64,000 bases of DNA, from the NCBI RefSeq assembly GCF_003073135.1, contig NZ_PGDQ01000009.1:1-64000 (forward strand). The letters are read 5' to 3'. The stretch's first letter is position 1. The number at the start of each line of letters is the position of its first letter. The notes beneath the pieces were generated by a model. It was not told the origin of the DNA, made no database searches, and saw nothing but the letters and a program-made list of their open reading frames with translations. The DNA is from Euzebya rosea (lineage in GTDB: Bacteria; Actinomycetota; Nitriliruptoria; Euzebyales; Euzebyaceae). Position numbers and translations under genes: made by a program. Shown here piece after piece: positions 42,862-50,829 of this stretch.

Positions 42862-43899
42862 ATGGGTCGCAGAGTCGCCATCGCTGGAGCTACGGGAGCG
42901 GTCGGTCAGGACCTCCGTCGCCTCCTGGACCGCCGGGACTTCCCGCTGGAGGACCTCGTCCTGCTGGCCTCCGAGCGGTCCGCCGGCACGGTCATCCGCT
43001 GGCGGGACCGCGAGATCACGGTCAAGAACCTTGCCGACGCCGATGCCTTCGACGGCGTCGACCTCGCGCTGTTCTCCGCCGGTGGAGGGCGGTCGCTGGA
43101 GCACGCGCCCCGCGCGGTCGAGGCCGGCGCCATCGTCGTGGACAACTCCTCGGCGTTCCGCATGGACCCCGACGTGCCGCTGGTCGTCACCGAGGTCAAC
43201 GGGGACGAGCTGTCGGTGCGGCCGACCAAGGGCATCGTCGCCAACCCCAACTGCACGACCATGGCGGCGATGCTGCCGCTGAAGGCCCTGCACGATGCGT
43301 TCGGCCTGGTGTCGATGGTGGCCACGAGCTACCAGGCGGCCGGTGGGGCCGGACAGAGCGGCATCGACGAGCTGCAGGCCCAGGTGCCGGTGCTGGCCGA
43401 GCACTTCGACCTGCTGCGCACCGACGGCGCTGCCGCGGCGAAGCTGGTCGAGCCGAACGTGTTCGCCGCCCCGCTTGCCTTCAACGTCGTCCCGGTGCTG
43501 GGCACGGTGCAGGACAACGGCTACACCGACGAGGAGCTCAAGCTGCTCAACGAGTCGAGGAAGATCCTCGGCCTTCCCGACCTGGAGGTCGCGCCGACCT
43601 GCGTGCGGGTGCCGGTCGTGGCGGGCCACTCCCTGCAGATCCGTGCGACGTTCGGCCAGTCCGTCACCCGCGAGGCCGCGCTGAAGGCCCTCGACGGATT
43701 CCCGGGCCTGGTCGTCGCCGACATGCCCACGCCGCTGGAGTACGCCGGTCGGGACGAGGTCGCCGTCGGCCGCGTCCGTGCGGACCTGCACGACAGCCAC
43801 TCCCTCAACTTCTGGTGTGTCGGCGACAACCTCCTGAAGGGCGCCGCCCTCAACACCGTCCAGATCGGCGAGGAGCTCGTCGCCCGCGGGCACGTGTAG
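42862..43899 (+). CDS. asd: Aspartate-semialdehyde dehydrogenase
   Basis: 345 residues; ATG at 42862, 3 bp after lysC with AGGGAG before it. NADP motif AIAGATGAVGQDLRR, catalytic Cys in ANPNCTTMAAMLPL and the Gln/His active-site regions (SYQAAGGAGQSG). It reduces aspartyl phosphate from LysC to aspartate semialdehyde. The stop codon lies inside the first unit of a 16-bp tandem repeat array. Confidence 0.97.
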   Translation: MGRRVAIAGATGAVGQDLRRLLDRRDFPLEDLVLLASERSAGTVIRWRDREITVKNLADADAFDGVDLALFSAGGGRSLEHAPRAVEAGAIVVDNSSAFRMDPDVPLVVTEVNGDELSVRPTKGIVANPNCTTMAAMLPLKALHDAFGLVSMVATSYQAAGGAGQSGIDELQAQVPVLAEHFDLLRTDGAAAAKLVEPNVFAAPLAFNVVPVLGTVQDNGYTDEELKLLNESRKILGLPDLEVAPTCVRVPVVAGHSLQIRATFGQSVTREAALKALDGFPGLVVADMPTPLEYAGRDEVAVGRVRADLHDSHSLNFWCVGDNLLKGAALNTVQIGEELVARGHV

Positions 43900-44006
43900 C
43901 GCGGAGCGTGTGTAGCGCGGAGCGTGTGTAGCGCGGAGCGCGTCCAGGACGTAGTCCGTCCAGCGCGGAGCGCGTGCAGCGCGGAGCGCGTGTAGCGCGT
44001 CCCACG
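43895..44006. repeat. 16-bp tandem repeat array overlapping the asd stop codon
   Basis: Consensus TGTAGCGCGGAGCG(T/C)G. Units start at 43895, 43911, 43927, an interrupted unit at 43943 (TCCAGGACGTAGTCCG), then 43959, 43975 and a partial one at 43991. The TAG of asd (43897-43899) is within unit 1. The array lies between convergent genes. Confidence 0.9.
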
Positions 44007-44008
44007 AC

Positions 44009-44047
44009 ACGGCCGGCCCGCCGACGGGACCGGCCGTTCGTGTTGTC
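44009..44047. terminator. Probable terminator after asd
   Basis: Hairpin of 11 bp (CGGCCGG and CCCG pairing with CGGG and CCGGCCG, one bulged A, CCGA loop), flanked by T-rich TTCGTGTTGT. It directly follows the tandem repeat array. Confidence 0.65.
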
Positions 44048-44059
44048 GGGCCGAGCCCC

Positions 44060-44208
44060 GGCGTGTGCCTTGCCCGCCCCGGGGGTCGGGGGAAACCACA
44101 CGGGGTGCGGGTTCGTGTGGAATGCACGCCCCGCGGGGGTGGGGGCCGCACACGTGGCCCGAGGGTGGGTGGCATGGCCACCTGGTGGGGGAGGGGAAGG
44201 CACACGCC
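44060..44208. other. Nested inverted-repeat element, candidate structured RNA or cruciform
   Basis: The outer arms GGCGTGTGCCTTGCCC (44060-44075) and GGGGAAGGCACACGCC (44193-44208) pair at 15 of 16 positions. Inside are three hairpins: CCACACG/CGTGTGG (44096-44120), CAC..CCCC/GGGG.GTG (44125-44141) and GGTGGC/GCCACC (44168-44182). Together they make a closed multibranch fold. No coding potential is convincing. The 377-bp gap between asd and the converging enoyl-CoA hydratase gene holds this element, the 16-bp repeats and a terminator, with nothing recognisable in 44209-44276. Confidence 0.6.
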
Positions 44209-44276
44209 CGGCCGCCGGGCCGGCCGCCGTCCGGGTCGGTTTCCGCTCGCCGCGCCGGTCCCGTCGGACCGCTTGA

Positions 44277-44960
44277 TCAGGGGGCGAAGAGGTGTTCGCG
44301 GTCGCCGTCGCGGTCGATGGAGGCCAGCAGGTCGCCGTATCGGGTGGTGCGGATCTGCGTCAGCGCCGGGCCGCGGTACTGCGCCAGCTCGGCGGCCCTC
44401 GCCATGGCGGCCTCTCGGGGGCCGTCCTCGCCCTCGGCCACGGCGTCGACGGCGCCGGCAGCCAGCGCACCCTCGCCCCCGACCCGCTCGCCGAGCACCA
44501 TCATCCGGTGCTGCGCCGGCTGGGGGATCCGCGACGACACCAGGCTGTCCATGACCGTGGTGAACGGCATCTGCAGCTCCACCTCCGGCAGCCGGAACCA
44601 GCCACGGTCGGACCGCATGATGCGCAGGTCCATGCAGAGGGCCAGCATCGCGCCGCCGGCGATGGTGTGGCCGTTCATCGCCGCGATCGTGGGGACGTCG
44701 ACCCGCAGCAACCGCCCGAACAGCTGGTGCACGTCCCGGATGAAGTCGGGGAACGCCTCGCCGAGGCCGCCGATGAACGGCAGGTCGAGTCCCTGGTTGA
44801 ACGTCTTGCCCTCGCCCGTGACGACCAGCGCAGTCGGGCCCTCGGACGCCGCGACGGTGGCCAGCGCGTCGTTCCACGCGGCGACGGTCGTGTCGTTGAT
44901 GACCTGCGACGCCTCGTCCAGCGTCAGCAGGTGGATGCCGTCGACAACCTCGAGCTTCAT
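44277..44960 (-). CDS. Enoyl-CoA hydratase/isomerase family protein
   Basis: 227 residues, shorter than the usual about 260. ATG at 44960 overlaps the upstream methyltransferase stop (ATGA). Crotonase signatures: ALVVTGEGKTFNQGLDLPF, then AAMNGHTIAGGAMLALCMDLRIM, which forms the oxyanion hole. The catalytic Glu positions of true hydratases are not obvious (PEVELQMPFTTVMDSL), so an isomerase or hydrolase activity is possible. Last gene of a three-gene operon with a VOC protein and a methyltransferase. Confidence 0.85.
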   Translation of the reverse strand: MKLEVVDGIHLLTLDEASQVINDTTVAAWNDALATVAASEGPTALVVTGEGKTFNQGLDLPFIGGLGEAFPDFIRDVHQLFGRLLRVDVPTIAAMNGHTIAGGAMLALCMDLRIMRSDRGWFRLPEVELQMPFTTVMDSLVSSRIPQPAQHRMMVLGERVGGEGALAAGAVDAVAEGEDGPREAAMARAAELAQYRGPALTQIRTTRYGDLLASIDRDGDREHLFAP

Positions 44961-45646
44961 GTCGTGGGGTCCTTTCGGTAGGTGGTGACGTGTCGCGTGG
45001 ACAGGTCATCGAAGGGTTCGCCGGCCCAGCCGCCCGACCGCCTGACACGGGACAGGCCAGCCAGCCGCGCCATCAGGTCGACCTCGCTGGGCCAGGCGTA
45101 GCGCATGTTGAGGGGCAGCGTACGGACACCGGTGTCGTCGGGGACAACCCGCACCGACCGGACCGTCTGCGTCACCGGGTCGTGGTCGCCGTCCGCGAAT
45201 CGCCATGGCTGAGGGACCGCGGCCTCCACGACCAGGCGCCCACCGTCGGCGAGCCCCCGCGCGGCGGCGCCGACACACGCCACCTGCCGGTCCTGGTCGG
45301 GCAACGCGAACAACGTGTTGAATGCGATGAGGACGAGGTCGAACGGCCCCTCGACGGGCGGGTCGACCATGTCGCCCAGCACCCCCCTGACCGCGTCGCC
45401 GCCCGCCTTGGCCGCCAGTCCGGCGAGCATGCGCGCCGAGCTGTCCACACCCGTGACATGCAGTCCCGTCGCGGCCAGCGGGATGGCGAGGCGGCCGGTG
45501 CCCACCCCCAGCTCCAGCACCCCGGCCCCGTCTGCGAGGTCCGTGCTCAGTGCCGCGACGGCGTGCTCGGCGTCGGTGTCGAGATCGGCGAAGACGGCGT
45601 CGTAGACGTCGGCCCACGCGTCGCCGAACTCCGCCGCCGGCCACAC
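44957..45646 (-). CDS. Class I SAM-dependent methyltransferase
   Basis: 229 residues. GTG at 45646 was chosen because it begins just after the VOC-gene stop; the longer frame runs inside that gene. Motif I GVLELGVGTGRLAIPLAATG and VTGVDSSARML are clear, with the N-terminal DAWADVYDAVFADLDTDAEH typical of ubiquinone-biosynthesis-like or small-molecule methyltransferases. Middle gene of the VOC-methyltransferase-crotonase operon; the substrate is unknown. Confidence 0.83.
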   Translation of the reverse strand: MWPAAEFGDAWADVYDAVFADLDTDAEHAVAALSTDLADGAGVLELGVGTGRLAIPLAATGLHVTGVDSSARMLAGLAAKAGGDAVRGVLGDMVDPPVEGPFDLVLIAFNTLFALPDQDRQVACVGAAARGLADGGRLVVEAAVPQPWRFADGDHDPVTQTVRSVRVVPDDTGVRTLPLNMRYAWPSEVDLMARLAGLSRVRRSGGWAGEPFDDLSTRHVTTYRKDPTT

Positions 45647-45653
45647 GACGGTG

Positions 45654-46364
45654 TCAGACCCCGAGCAGGACGGGGGCGACGTCGGTCCGCTCGCCGGGGG
45701 CCAGGTCCGGCACGACGAGCCCGACCGGCCCAGACCGCTCGCCCGGGGCAACCCGGACGACCATCGGCGAGCTCGGCCAGCGGACCTCGAACCCACCGTC
45801 CTCCCGGTCGTCCACCGTGGCCCCGAGGGCAGCCCACAGCGGCCGGACGGCGGCGGGGTCGGTGTGGGTCATCCGCAGCGCCAGCAGGTGCGGGGCGGCG
45901 GGATCGGGTGGCTGCGGTGCGGGCCTGCCGCTGCGCTCGGCGAAGTCGGCGTCGGTGCCGGAGGCCCAGGCGATCTGCACGATCATCCCGCCGACGACGG
46001 ACGGGCGGACGAACGCCTCGTGCCAGTGGGGGTAGGACTCGTTGCGGTCCACGGTCTGGATGCCCTCCGCCTCGAGCTCGTCGATCGCCTGGGCCAACGA
46101 CGTGCCCACCTTGATGGTGACGTGGTGGACGCGACCGGGGCCGAACCGTTCCAGGTAGCCGTCGATGAAGGACGGCTCGCCCGAGGTCCGGCCGATCAGC
46201 TCCAGCTTGGCGCCGTTGCCCAGGCGGACCTGCTCGCTGCGGAACGCGGGGGCCACACCCCCGCCGACGGGCACGGCCCCGCGGTCGAGCCAGTGGGACA
46301 CGGCGGCATCCACGTCCTCCACGGCGATGGCAACGTGATCGAGTACGGCTTGGGTCAGCGGCAT
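45654..46364 (-). CDS. VOC-fold (glyoxalase-like) protein
   Basis: 236 residues, ATG at 46364. Two VOC half-domains: the first begins LDHVAIAVEDVDAAVSHWLD and includes VHHVTIKVG and MIVQIAW; the second begins LLALRMTHTDPAAV. Metal-ligand candidates His (LDHV), Glu (LELIG) and His (HHVTIK) are visible. The first half resembles methylmalonyl-CoA epimerase and ring-cleavage dioxygenase folds. First gene of the operon with the methyltransferase and crotonase; the reaction is unknown. Confidence 0.78.
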   Translation of the reverse strand: MPLTQAVLDHVAIAVEDVDAAVSHWLDRGAVPVGGGVAPAFRSEQVRLGNGAKLELIGRTSGEPSFIDGYLERFGPGRVHHVTIKVGTSLAQAIDELEAEGIQTVDRNESYPHWHEAFVRPSVVGGMIVQIAWASGTDADFAERSGRPAPQPPDPAAPHLLALRMTHTDPAAVRPLWAALGATVDDREDGGFEVRWPSSPMVVRVAPGERSGPVGLVVPDLAPGERTDVAPVLLGV

Positions 46365-46448
46365 GTGGCGAGGGTAGGTGACCGCGGTCATGTCCTGCCA
46401 AACGGTCGGCTGGGTGCGGCCCCCACGGGTGTGGTTGGGTATGCGGTC

Positions 46449-47486
46449 ATGAGCGATGCACACGGAGTCCCGCTGGATGTCGACGCCCTCGAGGGCTGGC
46501 TGGCCGGCCGGGCGGAGGTGACCCCTCCGCTGACCGCGACGCAGATCTCCGGTGGCCGCTCGAACCTGACCTACCGCGTGGCGGACGCCGGGGGCCGCAC
46601 GTTCGTGGTCCGCCGGCCGCCGCTGGGAGACCTCCTGCCAGGCGCCCACGACATGTCACGTGAGGCCCGGGTCATGAGCGCGCTGGCCGACAGCGACGTC
46701 CCCGTCCCCGAGGTCATCGGATTCGAGGGCGACGAGTCGATCATCGGCGGCACGTTCTACGTCATGCGCCACGTCGACGGGCTGATCCTGCGGACCACCG
46801 AGGACGGGGCGTCCATCGACGAGGCGGCCCGTGCGACGGCGACCCGCTCCCTGGCCGGCACCATGGCCGCGCTGCACCGGATCGACCCCTACGAGCTGGG
46901 GCTGGTCAAGCCGGGGAAGGGCGACAGCTACCTGGCCCGCCAGCTGCACGTGTGGAAGCGGCAGATGGACGCCCAGAAGGGCCGTGAGCTGCCGGTGGCC
47001 GACGCGGTTCACGACCGGTTGACCGCGGCGATCCCCGAGCAGCGGGCCACCGCGATCGTCCACGGCGACTACCGGCTGGACAACGTCATCATCCACCCCG
47101 ACGGCACCGTCGCCGCCGTGCTCGACTGGGAGCTGTGGACCGCCGGTGACCCCCTCGCCGACCTCGCCATCACGCTCGTCTACTGGGGCGACGACAGCGT
47201 GCCCGACGCGTTGATCGGCCGTCCCACCGGCCACCCCGGGTACGGCACCGGTGAGGACTTCGTCCGGGCCTACGTCGACGCCGGCGGGCTGGACGTCCCC
47301 GACGGGGTCCTGCCCTACTACATGGCGTTCGCCACCTGGCGCCTGGCTGCGATCCTCGAGGGCGTCTACCAGCGCAACCGGGCGGGTGCCTACGGCGACG
47401 CCGACGACGGCTGGCGCCTGTTCGAGGAGAAGGTGACCGACCTGTTCGACATGGCCGCGGGGTACGCCGACGAGGCCGGGATCTGA
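46449..47486 (+). CDS. Phosphotransferase family protein (APH/ACAD10-like kinase fold)
   Basis: 345 residues, ATG at 46449. Kinase-like fold with catalytic loop VHGDYRLDNVIIHPDG (Asp) and metal-binding VLDWELWTAGDPLADLA. The N-terminus ISGGRSNLTYRVADAGGRTFVVRRPP is the nucleotide-binding hairpin of the ACAD10/ACAD11-associated phosphotransferases, which phosphorylate 4-hydroxyacyl-CoAs in lipid and lactone catabolism. The nearby enoyl-CoA hydratase and acyl-CoA synthetase fit such a role, but no acyl-CoA dehydrogenase adjoins it. Divergent from the VOC gene. Confidence 0.85.
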   Translation: MSDAHGVPLDVDALEGWLAGRAEVTPPLTATQISGGRSNLTYRVADAGGRTFVVRRPPLGDLLPGAHDMSREARVMSALADSDVPVPEVIGFEGDESIIGGTFYVMRHVDGLILRTTEDGASIDEAARATATRSLAGTMAALHRIDPYELGLVKPGKGDSYLARQLHVWKRQMDAQKGRELPVADAVHDRLTAAIPEQRATAIVHGDYRLDNVIIHPDGTVAAVLDWELWTAGDPLADLAITLVYWGDDSVPDALIGRPTGHPGYGTGEDFVRAYVDAGGLDVPDGVLPYYMAFATWRLAAILEGVYQRNRAGAYGDADDGWRLFEEKVTDLFDMAAGYADEAGI

Positions 47487-47525
47487 CCCGTCCCACGACC
47501 GTCGGCTTCGCTAGGATCCGGCGGA

Positions 47526-49034
47526 ATGGAGGCTGTGACGCCCTTCGACGCCGCGTTCGTCGAGCTGACGCGCGCGTGGAAGGTGCGGGACGACCTCCGC
47601 CAGCAGGGCAACACCGACGACGCCGCAATCCGCGCGGCCTGGCTGGAGCTCGACCGGGCCCGCCAGTGGATCCGAAAGGTCACTGATCCGCCCATGTGGC
47701 GCTACGAACACGCCGTGGACCCGCGATCCTGGCTGCCGCCGTCGGCCGCCGACCGGGTGGCCACCATCTCCGCCGAGGCCCACCGGTTGGACGTCGACGG
47801 CATCGCTCGTCGACTGGACGCCCTGGTCCAGCGCGACCGGGACATCCACGACCGCGAGGCCGTCAACCTCGACCCGGCCGCCAACACCATGAACCCGGTG
47901 GCCGAGGCGATGATGGCCCGGGGGCTCGGCAGCCGTCCGTCCCTCGGCTACCCCGGGGCGAAGTACGAGACCGGGCTGGAGGCCATCGAGGAGATCGAGG
48001 TCCTCGCGACCAACCTCGTGCGCGAGGTCTTCGGCGCCACCTTCGCCGAGGTGCGGGTGCCCTCCGGCGCGATCGCCAACCTCTACGCCTTCATGGCCAC
48101 GGCGTCGCCGGGCGATGCGGTGATCGTCCCGCCGCCCAGCGTCGGTGGTCACGTCACCCACCACGAGGCGGGTGCGGCCGGGCTCTACGGGCTGGAGGTC
48201 CACCACGCGCCGGTCGACCCGGACACCAACAGCATCGACGTCGACGGGCTGCGGACGCTCGCCCACCGCGTCCGACCGGCGCTGATCACCATCGGCGGCA
48301 GCCTCAACCTCGCCCACCATCCCGTGGAGGGGATCCGGCGCGTTGCCGACGAGGTGGACGCCAGGGTGCTGTTCGACGCGGCCCACCTGTGCGGCCTGAT
48401 CGCCGGGCGGGCCTGGCCGAACCCGCTCCTCCACGGCGCGCACCTGATGACGATGAGCACCTACAAGAGCCTCGCCGGTCCGCCGGGTGGGGTGGTCGTC
48501 ACCGACGACGCGACGCTGGCCGAGCGGATCGAGGCGATCGCCCACCCCGGCCTGACCGCCAACTTCGACGCGGGCAAGACCGCAGCGCTTGCCGTCACGA
48601 TGCTGGACTGGCTCGTGCACGGCCGGCAGTACGCCGCCGACATGGTCACCGCCGCCGCCGACCTGGCCCGGGGCCTGGAGGCGCAGGACCTTCCAGTCCA
48701 TCGTCCGGCGGGGCAGCCGACGCAGGTCAGCCACCAGCTGGCGCTCGATGCCCGCGAGCTCGGCGGTGGGACGGCCGCGGCCCACCACCTGCGACGCGCG
48801 AACCTGCTGACCAGCGCGATCGGCCTGCCGATCCCCACGATCGAGGGGGACGCCAACGGCCTGCGGATGGGGACCCCGGAGATCGTGCGGTGGGGGATCA
48901 GCGGTGCCGCGATCCCCCAGCTCGCGGCCTTCATCGGCCAGGCCTGGCGCGACGACGACCCCAGTCGACTGGCGCCGAAGGTCGCGCGATTCCGCTCGGA
49001 GTTCCGTCGTATCCGCTACATCCGTGACCGCTAG
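47526..49034 (+). CDS. Serine hydroxymethyltransferase-like PLP enzyme (divergent paralog)
   Basis: 502 residues; ATG at 47526 with TAGGAT 8 nt upstream (leaderless). Residues about 85-500 follow the SHMT fold: NLDPAANTMNPVAEAMMARG, LGYPGAKYETG, FDAAHLCGLIAGRAWPNPL and the PLP-Lys site MSTYKSLAGPPGGVVV (canonical TTTTHKTLRGPRGG). An extra about 80-residue N-terminal helical extension is present. The altered Lys motif suggests it may be an aldolase or a specialised SHMT rather than the one-carbon housekeeping enzyme. Confidence 0.8.
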   Translation: MEAVTPFDAAFVELTRAWKVRDDLRQQGNTDDAAIRAAWLELDRARQWIRKVTDPPMWRYEHAVDPRSWLPPSAADRVATISAEAHRLDVDGIARRLDALVQRDRDIHDREAVNLDPAANTMNPVAEAMMARGLGSRPSLGYPGAKYETGLEAIEEIEVLATNLVREVFGATFAEVRVPSGAIANLYAFMATASPGDAVIVPPPSVGGHVTHHEAGAAGLYGLEVHHAPVDPDTNSIDVDGLRTLAHRVRPALITIGGSLNLAHHPVEGIRRVADEVDARVLFDAAHLCGLIAGRAWPNPLLHGAHLMTMSTYKSLAGPPGGVVVTDDATLAERIEAIAHPGLTANFDAGKTAALAVTMLDWLVHGRQYAADMVTAAADLARGLEAQDLPVHRPAGQPTQVSHQLALDARELGGGTAAAHHLRRANLLTSAIGLPIPTIEGDANGLRMGTPEIVRWGISGAAIPQLAAFIGQAWRDDDPSRLAPKVARFRSEFRRIRYIRDR

Positions 49035-49107
49035 GGCGTCCGGCTGACACCGTCGGACCACCCGCAGCCCGGCACGGACCCCGGTACACCCCGTATCGTG
49101 CGGGGCA

Positions 49108-50343
49108 ATGAAGCTCGGCATCCTCTCCAGGTCCCCCAACGCCTACTCCACGCAGCGGCTGAAGATCGCTGCGCTCGAGCGCGGTCACGAGGCGAAGGTC
49201 CTCAACACCGTCCGCTTCGGCATCGACCTGACCGGGGGTGAACCGGACCTGCAGTTCCGCGGCCGGCACCTGTCGGACTACGACGCCATCCTCCCGAGGA
49301 TCGGCGCGTCCATCACGTTCTTCGGCCTCGCGGTGGTGCGGCAGTTCGAGCAGATGGACGTCTACACGCCCAACACCGCGGCGGGTATCGCCAACTCGCG
49401 CGACAAGCTGCGCTCGATCCAGATCCTGTCGCGACACTCCATCGGCATCCCGCGGACGATGTTCGTCCGTGACCGCAAGGACGTCCCGTCGGCCATCAAG
49501 GCCGTCGGTGGCGCGCCCGTCGTCATCAAGCTGCTCGAGGGCACCCAGGGCATCGGCGTCATCCTCGCGCCCGACAACAAGGTGGCCGAAGCGGTCGTGG
49601 AGACGCTGCAGTCCACCAAGCAGAACGTGCTGATCCAGCAGTTCATCTCCGAGTCCCGCGGCAAGGACGTCCGCGCGCTGGTCGTGGGCGACCGGGTCGT
49701 GGCCGCCATGCGCCGCGTGGCGCAGGGCGACGAGTTCCGCTCCAACGTGCACCGCGGCGGCCGCACCGAGCTGGTCGACCTCGACGAGGAGTACGAGCGA
49801 GTGGCCGTCCAGGCCGCGCAGATCATGGGCCTGCGGGTCGCCGGCGTGGACATGCTGGAGTCCGACCACGGCCCGCTCGTGATGGAGGTCAACTCCTCAC
49901 CCGGGCTGGAGGGCATCGAGGGGGCGACGGGCCTCGACATCGCCGGGGCGATCGTGGACTACATCGCCAGCCAGGTCGACTTCCCCGAGCTCGACGTCCG
50001 CCAGCGGCTGACGGTGTCCACCGGCTACGGGGTGGCCGAGCTGGTCGTGCGCGAGGGGTCCCCCATGGTCGGCAAGTCCATCACCGAGACCGACCTGCGC
50101 GAACGGGACATCTCGGTGCTGACGATGAACCGTGGCACCAAGGTCATCCCCAACCCGCGCGGCAACCGCGTGCTCGAGGCCGAGGACCGGCTGCTGTGCT
50201 TCGGCCGGCTCGACGAGATGCGCGACCTGGTCCCCGCTCGTCGCCGTCGACGCAGCCAGCCGAAGGTCCAGCCGCTGCCCGACGAGCCGCTGCACGAGGT
50301 CGAGGACCACTCCCGCGACGACAACGGCAACGGCGACGACTGA
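49108..50343 (+). CDS. RimK-family ATP-grasp glutamate ligase fused to a TrkA-C (RCK_C)-like domain
   Basis: 411 residues; ATG at 49108 with TATCGT 8 nt upstream (leaderless). Residues 1-295 are RimK-like: MKLGILSRSPNAYSTQRL, ATP-grasp core VVIKLLEGTQGIGVIL, VNSSPGLEGIEGATG. Residues about 305-375 (YGVAELVVREGSPMVGKSI...NPRGNRVLEAEDRLLCFG) match the RCK_C ligand-binding domain of K+ transporters. A basic then acidic tail follows. RimK enzymes add glutamate to a protein (S6) or small molecule; an RCK_C domain, known elsewhere to bind c-di-AMP, could make this ligase ligand-regulated. Confidence 0.87.
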   Translation: MKLGILSRSPNAYSTQRLKIAALERGHEAKVLNTVRFGIDLTGGEPDLQFRGRHLSDYDAILPRIGASITFFGLAVVRQFEQMDVYTPNTAAGIANSRDKLRSIQILSRHSIGIPRTMFVRDRKDVPSAIKAVGGAPVVIKLLEGTQGIGVILAPDNKVAEAVVETLQSTKQNVLIQQFISESRGKDVRALVVGDRVVAAMRRVAQGDEFRSNVHRGGRTELVDLDEEYERVAVQAAQIMGLRVAGVDMLESDHGPLVMEVNSSPGLEGIEGATGLDIAGAIVDYIASQVDFPELDVRQRLTVSTGYGVAELVVREGSPMVGKSITETDLRERDISVLTMNRGTKVIPNPRGNRVLEAEDRLLCFGRLDEMRDLVPARRRRRSQPKVQPLPDEPLHEVEDHSRDDNGNGDD

Positions 50344-50381
50344 CCCTCGTCCCGCCGTCCTCCCGTGACGGCCGCGTCAGC

Positions 50382-50630
50382 TCAGCCGATGCCCAGGAAC
50401 CGCCACAGCTCATCCGGCCCGTAGGTCAGGCAGAGCCCGGCGCTCGCCGAGCTGACCAGCATGACCACGACGGTCCAGGCGGCGGCTCGTCGCCAGCCCA
50501 CCACCTGCGTCGGCATCGCCGCGGGCTGGTACCAGCTGGGCAGGGCCGCGGTGGTGCGCAGGTCCGACCACGCGGGATCGACGGTGGCGTCGGGGTCGGC
50601 GTCGGGGACGTCGGGCAACGGCTGCGGCAC
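50382..50630 (-). CDS. Small membrane protein, 82 residues
   Basis: GTG at 50630. An acidic N-terminal half (DVPDADPDATVDPAWSDL) is followed by one TM helix (AAAWTVVVMLVSSASAGLCL) and a short C-terminal tail. No family is recognised. It converges with the RimK-like gene 38 bp away and is divergent from the acyl-CoA synthetase. Confidence 0.5.
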   Translation of the reverse strand: MPQPLPDVPDADPDATVDPAWSDLRTTAALPSWYQPAAMPTQVVGWRRAAAWTVVVMLVSSASAGLCLTYGPDELWRFLGIG

Positions 50631-50829
50631 TTGAGGGGCCTCTCGTGGGGTCCAGCCGAGCCTACGTCGGCGCCGCGGTGGCCGTCCGTTCCGTCACTGT
50701 GGCGTCACCCGACGCGCTCGGCTGTGGTTCCGGGCTGCGCGCTGAATAGACTCCAGCACCGTGCCCCGGCGCTGGGACCTCCGTCCCCGCCGCATCGTCA
50801 CCGAGAACGTCCGTGAAAGGCGCCAGTCC

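Noticed and set aside
43895-44006. Tandem array considered as a CRISPR
   Set aside because: The units are contiguous 16-mers with no spacers, and no cas genes are present. The doublets at 22 and 55 kb likewise have only two copies.
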